Source: Euonymus europaeus
Lineage: Eukaryota; Streptophyta; Magnoliopsida; Celastrales; Celastraceae
Direction: 5' to 3'
Assembly: GCA_963580455.1 (NCBI GenBank)
Contig: OY756960.1
Span: 1 to 64,000 of the forward strand
DNA: 64,000 nucleotides
Below are positions 21,605-34,740 of this stretch, piece after piece. The number at the start of each line of letters is the position of its first letter. The first letter of the stretch is position 1. Below the pieces are notes generated by a model. The model ran no database searches. It was not told where the DNA came from and saw only the letters and a program-made list of their open reading frames with translations. The position numbers and the translations under genes were made by a program.

Positions 21605-24600
21605 GTTGACTCCGAGTTCTGAATTCGGTGATTTTTAGCTTGATTTCACACTACTTTTTGAGCTCTACGATCCTGGCATTTCGGATTTTGATTTCAGAAC
21701 TCGTGGCTACTTGGTCTCATTTCACCTATTTAGCCGCGCAATGTGGAAATGTGGTTTCTTTATGTAAACGGATTTATGAATATCCGTTGACTCCGAGTTC
21801 TGAATTCGGTGATTTTTAGCTTGATTTCACACTACTTTTCGAGCTCTACGAACCTGGCATTTCGGATTTTGATATCAGAACTCTTGGGTAGTTGGTCTCG
21901 TTTCACCTAGTTAGCCGCGAAATGTGGTTTCTTTACGTAAACGGTTTTATGAATATCCGTTGACTCCGAGTTCTGAATTCGGTGATTTTTAGCTTGATTT
22001 CACACTACTTTTCGAGCTCTACGATCCTGGCATTTCGGATTTTGATTTCAGAACTCGTGGCTAGTTGGTCTCGTTTCACTTATTTAGCCGCGCAATGTGG
22101 TTTCTTTACGTAAACGGATTTATGAATATCCGTTGACTCCGAGTTCTGAATTCGGTGATTTTTAGCTTGATTTCACAATACTTTTCGAGCTCTACGATCC
22201 TGGCGTTTCGGATTTTGATTTCAGAACTCGTGGCTAGTTGGTCTCGTTTCACCTATTTAGCAGCGCAATGTGGTTTCTTTACGTAAACGGTTTTACGAAT
22301 ATCTGTTGACTCCGAGTTCTGAATTCGGTGATTTTTAGCTTGATTTCACACGATTTTTTTAGCTCTACGATCCTGGCATTTCGGATTTTGATTTCAGAAC
22401 TCGTGGCTAGTTGGTCTCGTTTCACCTAGTTAGCCGCGAAATGTGGTTTCTTTACGTAAACGGTTTTATGAATATCTGTTGACTCCGAGTTCTGAATTCG
22501 GTGATTTTTAGCTTGATTTCACACTACTTTTCGAGCTCTACGATCCTGGCATTTCGGATTTTGATTTCAGAACTCGTGGCTAGTTGGTCTCGTTTCACTT
22601 ATTTAGCCGCGCAATGTGGTTTCTTTACGTAAACGGATTTATGAATATCCGTTGAATCCGAGTTCTGAATTCGGTGATTTTTAGCTTGATTTCACAATAC
22701 TTTTCGAGCTCTACGATCCTGGCGTTTCGGATTTTGATTTCAGAACTCGTGGCTAGTTGGTCTCGTTTCACCTATTTAGCAGCGCAATGTGGTTTCTTTA
22801 CGTAAACGGTTTTACGAATATCTGTTGACTCCGAGTTCTGAATTCGGTGATTTTTAGCTTGATTTCACACGATTTTTTTAGCTCTACGATCCTGGCATTT
22901 CGGATTTTGATTTTAGAACTCGTGGCTAGTTGGTCTCGTTTCACCTAGTTAGCCGCGAAATGTGGTTTCTTTACGTAAACGGTTTTATGAATATCCGTTG
23001 ACTCCGAGTTCTGAATTCGGTGATTTTTAGCTTGATTTCACACTACTTTTCGAGCTCTACGATCCTGGCATTTCGGATTTTGATTTCAGAACTCGTGGCT
23101 AGTTGGTCTCGTTTCACTTATTTAGCCGCGCAATGTGGTTTCTTTACGTAAACGGATTTATGAATATCCGTTGACTCCGAGTTCTGAATTCGGTGATTTT
23201 TAGCTTGATTTCACACTACTTTTTGAGCTCTACGATCCTGGCATTTCGGATTTTGATTTCAGAACTCGTGGCTACTTGGTCTCATTTCACCTATTTAGCC
23301 GCGCAATGTGGAAATGTGGTTTCTTTATGTAAACGGATTTATGAATATCCGTTGACTCCGAGTTCTGAATTCGGTGATTTTTAGCTTGATTTCACACTAC
23401 TTTTCGAGCTCTACGAACCTGGCATTTCGGATTTTGATATCAGAACTCTTGGGTAGTTGGTCTCGTTTCACCTAGTTAGCCGCGAAATGTGGTTTCTTTA
23501 CGTAAACGGTTTTATGAATATCCGTTGACTCCGAGTTCTGAATTCGGTGATTTTTAGCTTGATTTCACACTACTTTTCGAGCTCTACGATCCTGGCATTT
23601 CGGATTTTGATTTCAGAACTCGTGGCTAGTTGGTCTCGTTTCACTTATTTAGCCGCGCAATGTGGTTTCTTTACGTAAACGGATTTATGAATATCCGTTG
23701 ACTCCGAGTTCTGAATTCGGTGATTTTTAGCTTGATTTCACAATACTTTTCGAGCTCTACGATCCTGGCGTTTCGGATTTTGATTTCAGAACTCGTGGCT
23801 AGTTGGTCTCGTTTCACCTATTTAGCAGCGCAATGTGGTTTCTTTACGTAAACGGTTTTACGAATATCTGTTGACTCCGAGTTCTGAATTCGGTGATTTT
23901 TAGCTTGATTTCACACGATTTTTTTAGCTCTACGATCCTGGCATTTCGGATTTTGATTTCAGAACTCGTGGCTAGTTGGTCTCGTTTCACCTAGTTAGCC
24001 GCGAAATGTGGTTTCTTTACGTAAACGGTTTTATGAATATCTGTTGACTCCGAGTTCTGAATTCGGTGATTTTTAGCTTGATTTCACACTACTTTTCGAG
24101 CTCTACGATCCTGGCATTTCGGATTTTGATTTCAGAACTCGTGGCTAGTTGGTCTCGTTTCACTTATTTAGCCGCGCAATGTGGTTTCTTTACGTAAACG
24201 GATTTATGAATATCCGTTGAATCCGAGTTCTGAATTCGGTGATTTTTAGCTTGATTTCACAATACTTTTCGAGCTCTACGATCCTGGCGTTTCGGATTTT
24301 GATTTCAGAACTCGTGGCTAGTTGGTCTCGTTTCACCTATTTAGCAGCGCAATGTGGTTTCTTTACGTAAACGGTTTTACGAATATCTGTTGACTCCGAG
24401 TTCTGAATTCGGTGATTTTTAGCTTGATTTCACACGATTTTTTTAGCTCTACGATCCTGGCATTTCGGATTTTGATTTTAGAACTCGTGGCTAGTTGGTC
24501 TCGTTTCACCTAGTTAGCCGCGAAATGTGGTTTCTTTACGTAAACGGTTTTATGAATATCCGTTGACTCCGAGTTCTAAATTCGGTGATTTTTAGCTTGA

Positions 24601-25902
24601 TTTCACACTACTTTTCGAGCTCTACGATCCTGGCATTTCGGATTTTGATTTCAGAACTCGTGGCTAGTTGGTCTCGTTTCACTTATTTAGCCGCGCAATG
24701 TGGTTTCTTTACGTAAACGGATTTATGAATATCCGTTGACTCCGAGTTCTGAATTCGGTGATTTTTAGCTTGATTTCACACTACTTTTTGAGCTCTACGA
24801 TCCTGGCATTTCGGATTTTGATTTCAGAACTCGTGGCTACTTGGTCTCATTTCACCTATTTAGCCGCGCAATGTGGAAATGTGGTTTCTTTATGTAAACG
24901 GATTTATGAATATCCGTTGACTCCGAGTTCTGAATTCGGTGATTTTTAGCTTGATTTCACACTACTTTTCGAGCTCTACGAACCTGGCATTTCGGATTTT
25001 GATATCAGAACTCTTGGGTAGTTGGTCTCGTTTCACCTAGTTAGCCGCGAAATGTGGTTTCTTTACGTAAACGGTTTTATGAATATCCGTTGACTCCGAG
25101 TTCTGAATTCGGTGATTTTTAGCTTGATTTCACACTACTTTTCGAGCTCTACGATCCTGGCATTTCGGATTTTGATTTCAGAACTCGTGGCTAGTTGGTC
25201 TCGTTTCACTTATTTAGCCGCGCAATGTGGTTTCTTTACGTAAACGGATTTATGAATATCCGTTGACTCCGAGTTCTGAATTCGGTGATTTTTAGCTTGA
25301 TTTCACAATACTTTTCGAGCTCTACGATCCTGGCGTTTCGGATTTTGATTTCAGAACTCGTGGCTAGTTGGTCTCGTTTCACCTATTTAGCAGCGCAATG
25401 TGGTTTCTTTACGTAAACGGTTTTACGAATATCTGTTGACTCCGAGTTCTGAATTCGGTGATTTTTAGCTTGATTTCACACGATTTTTTTAGCTCTACGA
25501 TCCTGGCATTTCGGATTTTGATTTCAGAACTCGTGGCTAGTTGGTCTCGTTTCACCAAGTTAGCCGCGAAATGTGGTTTCTTTACGTAAACGGTTTTACG
25601 AATATCCGTTGACTCCGAGTTCTGAATTCGGTGATTTTTAGCTTGATTTCACACTACTTTTTGAGCTCTACGATCCTGGCGTTTCGGATTTTGATATCAG
25701 AACTCTTGGCTAGTTGGTCTCGTTTCACCTAGTTAGCCGCGAAATGTGGTTTCTTTACGTAAACAGTTTTATGAATATTCGTTGACTCCGAGTTCTGAAT
25801 TCGGTGATTTTTAGCTTGATTTCACACTACTTTTCGAGCTCTACGATCCTGGCGTTTCGGATTTTGATTTCATAACTCGTGGCTAGTTGGTCTCGTTTCA
25901 CC
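21605..25902 (+). repeat. HOR-3, 9-mer of 1565 bp, two full copies and a truncated third
   Basis: Copies start with the 181-bp monomers at 21605, 23170 and 24735, each 1565 bp apart (8 x 173 + 181). Shared diagnostic changes include CTACGAACCTGG with GATATCAGAACTCTTGG, CACAATACTT, CACACGATTTTTTT and TGAATCCGAG. Within a unit a three-monomer subrepeat is visible (CACAATA at 22174 and 22693, 519 bp). The third copy follows the others to about 25550, then switches type (CACCAAGTTAGCC, CAGTTTTATGAATATTCG) and stops at the orientation change. The few differences between the two full copies suggest a recent duplication. Confidence 0.88.
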
Positions 25903-25942
25903 ACATTGCGCGGCTAAATAGGTGAAATGAGACCAACTAGCC
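25881..25942. other. Satellite inversion breakpoint (head-to-head junction)
   Basis: Plus-oriented satellite reads to CGTTTCACC at 25902 and minus-oriented satellite begins with ACATTGCGCGG. Bases 25881-25902 and 25921-25942 are inverted copies with one mismatch around an 18-base spacer, and pairing continues into the rest of both monomers. The join shares only CC or ACC, depending on which monomer type was the donor. Relative to the related minus-arm copy 2092 bp to the right, the break lies exactly beside the 8-bp insertion of a 181-type monomer. No foreign DNA is present at the join. Confidence 0.93.
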
Positions 25943-27919
25943 ACGATTTCTGAAATCAAAATCCGAAATGCCAGGATCGTAGAGCTCAAAAAGTAGTGTG
26001 AAATCAAGCTAAAAATCACCGAATTCAGAACTCGGAGTCAACGGATATTCATAAATCCGTTTACGTAAAGAAACCACATTGCGCGGCTAAATAAGTGAAA
26101 CGAGACCAACTAGCCACGAGTTCTGAAATCAAAATCCGAAATGCCAGGATCGTAGAGCTCGAAAATTAGTGTGAAATCAAGCTAAAAATCACCGAATTCA
26201 GAACTCGGAGTCAACGGATATTCATAAAACCGTTTACGTAAAGAAACCACAATTCGCGGCTAACTAGGTGAAACGAGACCAACTAGCCACGAGTTCTGAT
26301 ATCAAAATCCGAAACGCCAGGATCGTAGAGCTCGAAAAGTAGTGTGAAATCAAGCTAAAAATCACCGAATTCAAAACTCGGAGTCAACGGATATTCATAA
26401 ATCCGTTTACGTACAGAAACCACATTGCGCGGCTAAATAGGTGAAACGAGACCAACTAGACACGAGTTCTGAAATCAAAATCCGAAACGCCAGGATCGTA
26501 GAGCTCAAAAAGTAGTGTGAAATCAAGCTAAAAATCACCGAATTCAGAACTCGGAGTCAACGGATATTCGTAAAACCGTTTACGTAAAGAAACCACATTT
26601 CGTGGCTAACTTGGTGAAACGAGACCAACTAGCCACGAGTTCTGAAATCAAAATCCGAAATGCCATGATCGTAGAGCTAAAAAAATCGTGTGAAATCAAG
26701 CTAAAAATCACCGAATTCAGAACTCGGAGTCAACAGATATTCGTAAAACCGTTTACGTAAAGAAACCACATTGCGCTGCTAAATAGGTGAAACGAGACCA
26801 ACTAGCCACGAGTTCTGAAATCAAAATCCGAAACGCCAGGATCGTAGAGCTCAAAAAGTAGTGTGAAATCAAGCTAAAAATCACCGAATTCAGAACTCGG
26901 AGTCAACTGATATTCATAAAACCGTTTACGTAAAGAAACCACATTTCGCGGCTAACTAGGTGAAACGAGACCAACTACCCACGAGTTCTGATATCAAAAT
27001 CCAAAACGCCAGGTTCGTAGAGCTCGAAAAGTAGTGTGAAATCAAGCTAAAAATCACCGAATTCAGAACTCGGAGTCAACGGATATTCATAAATCCGTTT
27101 ACATAAAGAAACCACATTTCCACATTGCGCGGCTAAATAGGTGAAATGAGACCAACTAGCCACGAGTTCTGAAATCAAAATCCGAAATGCCAGGATCGTA
27201 GAGCTCAAAAAGTAGTGTGAAATCAAGCTAAAAATCACCGAATTCAGAACTCGGAGTCAACGGATATTCATAAATCCGTTTACGTAAAGAAACCACATTG
27301 CGCGGCTAAATAAGTGAAACGAGACCAACTAGCCACGAGTTCTGAAATAAAAATCCGAAATGCCAGGATCGTAGAGCTCGAAAAGTAGTGTGAAATCAAG
27401 CTAAAAATCACCGAATTCAGAACTCGGAGTCAACGGATATTCATAAAACCGTTTACGTAAAGAAACCACAATTCGCGGCTAACTAGGTGAAACGAGACCA
27501 ACTAGCCACGAGTTCTGAAATCAAAATCCGAAACGCCAGGATCGTAGAGCTCGAAAAGTATTGTGAAATCAAGCTAAAAATCACCGAATTCAGAACTCGG
27601 AGTCAACGGATATTCATAAATCCGTTTACGTAAAGAAACCACATTGCGCGGCTAAATAAGTGAAACGAGACCAACTAGCCACGAGTTCTGAAATCAAAAT
27701 CCGAAACGCCAGGATCGTAGAGCTCAAAAAGTAGTGTGAAATCAAGCTAAAAATCACCGAATTCAGAACTCGGAGTCAACTGATATTCATAAAACCGTTT
27801 ACGTAAAGAAACCACATTTCGCGGCTAACTAGGTGAAACGAGACCAACTACCCACGAGTTCTGATATCAAAATCCAAAACGCCAGGTTCGTAGAGCTCGA
27901 AAAGTAGTGTGAAATCAAG
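25903..27919 (-). repeat. Minus-arm zone with 5-mer HOR of 873 bp
   Basis: The AGGTTCG variant of the AGGATCG motif occurs at 27011 and 27884, and 181-bp monomers start 873 bp apart (4 x 173 + 181), giving two adjacent 5-mer copies around 27047-27919. The first three to four monomers after the breakpoint match 27995-28510 (GTACAGAAAC at 26411 and 28503, offset 2092 = 12 x 173 + 16), so the arm begins inside a known HOR register. Bases 26520-26900 hold different monomers (TTCGTGGCTAAC, GATATTCGTAAAAC). Confidence 0.82.
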
Positions 27920-30900
27920 CTAAAAATCACCGAATTCAGAACTCGGAGTCAACGGATATTCATAAATCCGTTTACATAAAGAAACCACATTTCCACATTG
28001 CGCGGCTAAATAGGTGAAATGAGACCAACTAGCCACGAGTTCTGAAATCAAAATCCGAAATGCCAGGATCGTAGAGCTCAAAAAGTAGTGTGAAATCAAG
28101 CTAAAAATCACCGAATTCAGAACTCGGAGTCAACGGATATTCATAAATCCGTTTACGTAAAGAAACCACATTGCGCGGCTAAATAAGTGAAACGAGACCA
28201 ACTAGCCACGAGTTCTGAAATAAAAATCCGAAATGCCAGGATCGTAGAGCTCGAAAAGTAGTGTGAAATCAAGCTAAAAATCACCGAATTCAGAACTCGG
28301 AGTCAACGGATATTCATAAAACCGTTTACGTAAAGAAACCACAATTCGCGGCTAACTAGGTGAAACGAGACCAACTAGCCACGAGTTCTGATATCAAAAT
28401 CCGAAACGCCAGGATCGTAGAGCTCGAAAAGTAGTGTGAAATCAAGCTAAAAATCACCGAATTCAGAACTCGGAGTCAACGGATATTCATAAATCCGTTT
28501 ACGTACAGAAACCACATTGCGCGGCTAAATAGGTGAAACGAGACCAACTAGCCACGGGTTCTGAAATCACAATCCGAAACGCCAGGATTGTAGAGCTCGA
28601 AAAGTAGTGTGAAATCAAGCTAAAAATCACCGAATTCAGAACTCGGAGTCAACGGATATTCATAAATCCGTTTACGTAAAGAAACCACATTGCGCGGCTA
28701 AATAGGTGAAACGAGACCAACTAGCCACGAGTTCTGAAATCAAAATCCGAAAAGCCAGGATCGTAGAGCTCGAAAAGTAGTGTGAAATCAAGCTAAAAAT
28801 CACCGAATTCAGAACTCGGAGTCAACGGATATTCATAAATCCGTTTACGTAAAGAAACCACATTGCGCGGATAAATAGGTGAAACGAGACCAACTAGCCA
28901 CGAGTTCTGAAATCAAAATCCGAAACGCCAGGATCGTAGAGCTCGAAAAGTAGTGTGAAATCAAGCTAAAAATCACCGAATTCAGAACTCGGAGTCAACG
29001 GATATTCATAAAATCGTTTACGTAAAGAAACCACATTTCGCGGCTAACTAGGTGAAACGAGACCAACTACCCACGAGTTCTGATCTCAAAATCCGAAAAG
29101 CCAGGATCGTAGAGCTAGAAAAGTAGTGTGAAATCAAGCTAAAAATCACCGAATTCAGAACTCGGAGTCAACGGATATTCATAAATCCGTTTACGTAAAG
29201 AAACCACATTTCGCGGCTAACTAGGTGAAACGAGACCAACTAGCCACGAGTTCTGAAATCAAAATCCGAAACGCCAGGATCGTAGAGCTCAGAAAGTAGT
29301 GTGAAATCAAGCTAAAAATCACCGAATTCAGAACTCGGAGTCAACGGATATTCATAAATCCGTTTACGTAGAGAAACCACATTGCGCGGCTAAATAGGTG
29401 AAACGAGACCAACTAGCCACGAATTCTGAAATCAAAATCCGAAACTCCAAGATTGTAGAGCTCGAAAATTAGTGTGAAATCAAGCTAAAAATCACCGAAT
29501 TCAGAACTCGGAGTCAAGGGATATTCATAAAACCGTTTACGTAAAGAAACCACATTTCGCGGCTAACAAGGTGAAACGAGACCAACTAGCCACGGGTTCT
29601 GAAATAAAAATACGAAACACCAGGATCGTAGAGCTCAAAAAGTAGTGTGAAATCAAGTTATAAATCGCCGAATTCAGAACTCGGAGTCAACGGATATTCA
29701 AAAACTGTTTACGTAAAGAAACCACATTTCGCGGCTAACTAGGTGAAACGAGACCAACTAACCACGAGTTCTGAAATCAAAATCCGAAATGCCAAGATCG
29801 TAGAGCTCGAAAAGTAGTATGAAATCAAGCTAAAAATCACCGAATTCAGAACTCGGAGTCAACGGATATTCATAAATCCGTTTACGTAAAGAAACCACAT
29901 TGCGCGGCAAAATAGGTGAAACGAGACAAACTAGCCACGAGTTCTGAAATCAAAATCCGAAACGCCAGGATTGTAAAGCTCGAAAAGTAGTGTGAAATCA
30001 AGCTAAAAATCACCGAATTCAGAACTCGGAGTCAACTGATATTCATAAAACCGTTTACGTAAAGAAACCACATTTCGCGGCTAACTAGGTGAAACAAGAC
30101 CTACTAGCCACGAGTTGTGAAATCAAAATCCGAAATGCCAAGATCGTAGAGCTCGAAAAGTAGTATGAAATCAAGCTAAAAATCACCGAATTCAGAACTC
30201 GGAGTCAACGGATATTCATAAATCCGTTTACGTAAAGAAACCACATTGCGCGGCAAAATAGGTGAAACGAGACAAACTAGCCACGAGTTCTGAAATCAAA
30301 ATCCGAAACGCCAGGATTGTAAAGCTCGAAAAGTAGTGTGAAATCAAGCTAAAAATCACCGAATTCAGAACTCGGAGTCAACTGATATTCATAAAACCGT
30401 TTACGTAAAGAAACCACATTTCGCGGCTAACTAGGTGAAACAAGACCTACTAGCCACGAGTTGTGAAATCAAAATCCGAAACGCCAGGATTGTAAAGCTC
30501 GAAAAGTAGTGTGAAGTCAAGCTAAAAATCACCGAATTCAGAACTCGGAGTCAACTGATATTCATAAAACCGTTTACGTAAAGAAACCACATTTCGCGGC
30601 TAACTAGGTGAAACAAGACCTACTAGCCACGAGTTGTGAAATCAAAATCCGAAATGCCAGGATTGTAAAGCTCGAAAAGTAGTGTGAAGTCAAGCTAAAA
30701 ATCACCGAATTCAGAACTCGGAGTCAACGGATATTCATAAATCCGTTTACATAAAGAAACCACATTTCCACATTGCGCGGCTAAATAGGTGAAATGAGAC
30801 CAACTAGCCACGAGTTCTGAAATCAAAATCCGAAATGCTAGGATCGTAGAGCTCAAAAAGTAGTGTGAAATCAAGCTAAAAATCACCGAATTCAGAACTC

Positions 30901-33900
30901 GGAGTCAACGGATATTCATAAATCCGTTTACGTAAAGAAACCACATTGCGCGGCTAAATAAGTGAAACGAGACCAACTAGCCACGAGTTCTGAAATAAAA
31001 ATCCGAAATGCCAGGATCGTAGAGCTCGAAAAGTAGTGTGAAATCAAGCTAAAAATCACCGAATTCAGAACTCGGAGTCAACGGATATTCATAAAACCGT
31101 TTACGTAAAGAAACCACAATTCGCGGCTAACTAGGTGAAACGAGACCAACTAGCCACGAGTTCTGATATCAAAATCCGAAACGCCAGGATCGTAGAGCTC
31201 GAAAAGTAGTGTGAAATCAAGCTAAAAATCACCGAATTCAGAACTCGGAGTCAACGGATATTCATAAATCCGTTTACGTACAGAAACCACATTGCGCGGC
31301 TAAATAGGTGAAACGAGACCAACTAGCCACGGGTTCTGAAATCACAATCCGAAACGCCAGGATTGTAGAGCTCGAAAAGTAGTGTGAAATCAAGCTAAAA
31401 ATCACCGAATTCAGAACTCGGAGTCAACGGATATTCATAAATCCGTTTACGTAAAGAAACCACATTGCGCGGCTAAATAGGTGAAACGAGACCAACTAGC
31501 CACGAGTTCTGAAATCAAAATCCGAAAAGCCAGGATCGTAGAGCTCGAAAAGTAGTGTGAAATCAAGCTAAAAATCACCGAATTCAGAACTCGGAGTCAA
31601 CGGATATTCATAAATCCGTTTACGTAAAGAAACCACATTGCGCGGATAAATAGGTGAAACGAGACCAACTAGCCACGAGTTCTGAAATCAAAATCCGAAA
31701 CGCCAGGATCGTAGAGCTCGAAAAGTAGTGTGAAATCAAGCTAAAAATCACCGAATTCAGAACTCGGAGTCAACGGATATTCATAAAACCGTTTACGTAA
31801 AGAAACCACATTTCGCGGCTAACTAGGTGAAACGAGACCAACTACCCACGAGTTCTGATCTCAAAATCCGAAAAGCCAGGATCGTAGAGCTAGAAAAGTA
31901 GTGTGAAATCAAGCTAAAAATCACCGAATTCAGAACTCGGAGTCAACGGATATTCATAAATCCGTTTACGTAAAGAAACCACATTTCGCGGCTAACTAGG
32001 TGAAACGAGACCAACTAGCCACGAGTTCTGAAATCAAAATCCGAAACGCCAGGATCGTAGAGCTCAGAAAGTAGTGTGAAATCAAGCTAAAAATCACCGA
32101 ATTCAGAACACGGAGTCAACGGATATTCATAAATCCGTTTACGTAGAGAAACCACATTGCGCGGCTAAATAGGTGAAACGAGACCAACTAGCCACGAATT
32201 CTGAAATCAAAATCCGAAACTCCAGGATTGTAGAGCTCGAAAATTAGTGTGAAATCAAGCTAAAAATCACCGAATTCAGAACTCGGAGTCAAGGGATATT
32301 CATAAAACCGTTTACGTAAAGAAACCACATTTCGCGGCTAACAAGGTGAAACGAGACCAACTAGCCACGGGTTCTGAAATAAAAATACGAAACACCAGGA
32401 TCGTAGAGCTCAAAAAGTAGTGTGAAATCAAGTTATAAATCGCCGAATTCAGAACTCGGAGTCAACGGATATTCATAAATCCGTTTACGTAAAGAAACCA
32501 CATTGCGCGGCTAAATAGGTGAAACGAGACCAACTAGCCACGAGTTCTGAAATCAAAATCCGAAAAGCCAGGATCGTAGAGCTCGAAAAGTAGTGTGAAA
32601 TCAAGCTAAAAATCACCGAATTCAGAACTCGGAGTCAACGGATATTCATAAATCCGTTTACGTAAAGAAACCACATTGCGCGGATAAATAGGTGAAACGA
32701 GACCAACTAGCCACGAGTTCTGAAATCAAAATCCGAAACGCCAGGATCGTAGAGCTCGAAAAGTAGTGTGAAATCAAGCTAAAAATCACCGAATTCAGAA
32801 CTCGGAGTCAACGGATATTCATAAAACCGTTTACGTAAAGAAACCACATTTCGCGGCTAACTAGGTGAAACGAGACCAACTACCCACGAGTTCTGATCTC
32901 AAAATCCGAAAAGCCAGGATCGTAGAGCTAGAAAAGTAGTGTGAAATCAAGCTAAAAATCACCGAATTCAGAACTCGGAGTCAACGGATATTCATAAATC
33001 CGTTTACGTAAAGAAACCACATTTCGCGGCTAACTAGGTGAAACGAGACCAACTAGCCACGAGTTCTGAAATCAAAATCCGAAACGCCAGGATCGTAGAG
33101 CTCAGAAAGTAGTGTGAAATCAAGCTAAAAATCACCGAATTCAGAACTCGGAGTCAACGGATATTCATAAATCCGTTTACGTAGAGAAACCACATTGCGC
33201 GGCTAAATAGGTGAAACGAGACCAACTAGCCACGAATTCTGAAATCAAAATCCGAAACTCCAGGATTGTAGAGCTCGAAAATTAGTGTGAAATCAAGCTA
33301 AAAATCACCGAATTCAGAACTCGGAGTCAAGGGATATTCATAAAACCGTTTACGTAAAGAAACCACATTTCGCGGCTAACAAGGTGAAACGAGACCAACT
33401 AGCCACGGGTTCTGAAATAAAAATACGAAACACCAGGATCGTAGAGCTCAAAAAGTAGTGTGAAATCAAGTTATAAATCGCCGAATTCAGAACTCGGAGT
33501 CAACGGATATTCATAAAACTGTTTACGTAAAGAAACCACATTTCGCGGCTAACTAGGTGAAACGAGACCAACTAACCACGAGTTCTGAAATCAAAATCCG
33601 AAATGCCAAGATCGTAGAGCTCGAAAAGTAGTATGAAATCAAGCTAAAAATCACCGAATTCAGAACTCGGAGTCAACGGATATTCATAAATCCGTTTACG
33701 TAAAGAAACCACATTGCGCGGCAAAATAGGTGAAACGAGACAAACTAGCCACGAGTTCTGAAATCAAAATCCGAAACGCCAGGATTGTAAAGCTCGAAAA
33801 GTAGTGTGAAATCAAGCTAAAAATCACCGAATTCAGAACTCGGAGTCAACTGATATTCATAAAACCGTTTACGTAAAGAAACCACATTTCGCGGCTAACT

Positions 33901-34010
33901 AGGTGAAACAAGACCTACTAGCCACGAGTTGTGAAATCAAAATCCGAAACGCCAGGATTGTAAAGCTCGAAAAGTAGTGTGAAGTCAAGCTAAAAATCAC
34001 CGAATTCAGA
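27920..34010 (-). repeat. 16-mer HOR of 2775 bp, two copies, the second enlarged
   Basis: Copy A is 27920-30694. Copy B starts at 30695 and repeats its rare variants at a fixed 2775-bp offset: GTACAGAAAC 28503 and 31278, GAGCTAGAAAAG near 29113 and 31888. The period equals 15 x 173 + 181 - 1; the missing base is the T absent from GATATTCAAAAAC near 29700. Copy B contains an extra six-monomer tandem duplication of 1038 bp, so its GAGCTAGAAAAG recurs near 32928, and it runs to about 34010. Other markers are GAGTCAAGGG, ATTATAAATCGCCG in the AAGTTATAAATC context, and GGCAAAATAGG. Confidence 0.87.
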
Positions 34011-34740
34011 ACTCGGAGTCAACGGATATTCATAAAACCGTTTACGTAAAGAAACCACATTGCGCTGCTAAATAGGTGAAACGAGACCAACTATCCACGA
34101 GTTCTGAAATCAAAATCCGAAAAGACAGGACCGTAGAGCTCGATAAGTAGTGTGAAATCAAGCTAAAAATCACCGAATTCAGAACTCGGAGTCAACGGAT
34201 ATTCATAAATCCGTTTACGTAAAGAAACCACATTGCGCGGCTAAATAGGTGAAACGAGACCAACTAGCCACGAGTTCTGAAATCAAAATCCGAAATGCCA
34301 GGATCGTAGAGCTCGAAAAGTAGTGTGAAATCAAGCTAAAAATCAACGAATTCAGAACTCGGAGTCAACGGATATTCATAAAACCGTTTACGTAAAGAAA
34401 CCACATTTCGCGGCTAACTAGGTGAAACGAGACCAACTACCCACGAGTTTTGATATCAAAATCCGAAAGGCCAGGATCGTAGAGCTGGAAAAGTAGTGTG
34501 AAATCAAGCTAAAAATAACCGAATTCAGAACTCGGAGTCAACGGATATTCATAAATCCGTTTACGTAAAGAAACCACATTTCGCGGCTAACTAGGTGAAA
34601 CGAGAACAACTAGCCACGAGTTCTGAAATCAAAATCTGAAACGCAAGGATCGTAGAGCTCGAAAAGTAGTGTGAAATCAAGCTAAAAATCACCGAATTCA
34701 GAACTCGGAGTCAACGGATATTCATAAAACCGTTTACGTA
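34010..34740 (-). repeat. Transition satellite monomers between HOR blocks
   Basis: About four monomers with private changes (GACAGGACCGTAG, GAGCTCGATAAG, GAGCTGGAAAAG, AAATAACCGAATTC). Similar monomers recur at 53840-53870 (GATAAG) and in the 46.7-50.9 kb zone (GAGCTGGAA, AAATAACCG), so they are shared array variants. There is no gene. Confidence 0.75.

Larger units (their letters stand above)
6440..25902 (+). repeat. 173-bp satellite array, plus-oriented arm
   Basis: About 112 head-to-tail monomers. Starting each at GTTGACTCCG (6440, 6613, 6786, 6959, 7132 and onward) the spacing is exactly 173 bp. Monomer landmarks, in monomer coordinates: dyad CCGAGTTCTGAATTCGG 8-24 with an EcoRI site, GAGCTC 56-61, TTGATTTCA at 36-44 and again 84-92, perfect palindrome TTTACGTAAA 147-156, and in many copies ACGGAT/ATCCGT arms around the monomer boundary. 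Two co-varying variants are common: CTAGTTAGCCGCGAAATG and CTATTTAGCCGCGCAATG. No gene, tRNA or transposon interrupts the arm. I do not recognise the family. Confidence 0.97.

Noticed and set aside
25900..25902. Inversion junction as an obvious assembly artefact
   Set aside because: The arms differ in HOR period and in diagnostic substitutions, so this is not a simple foldback read chimera. Read support is still needed.
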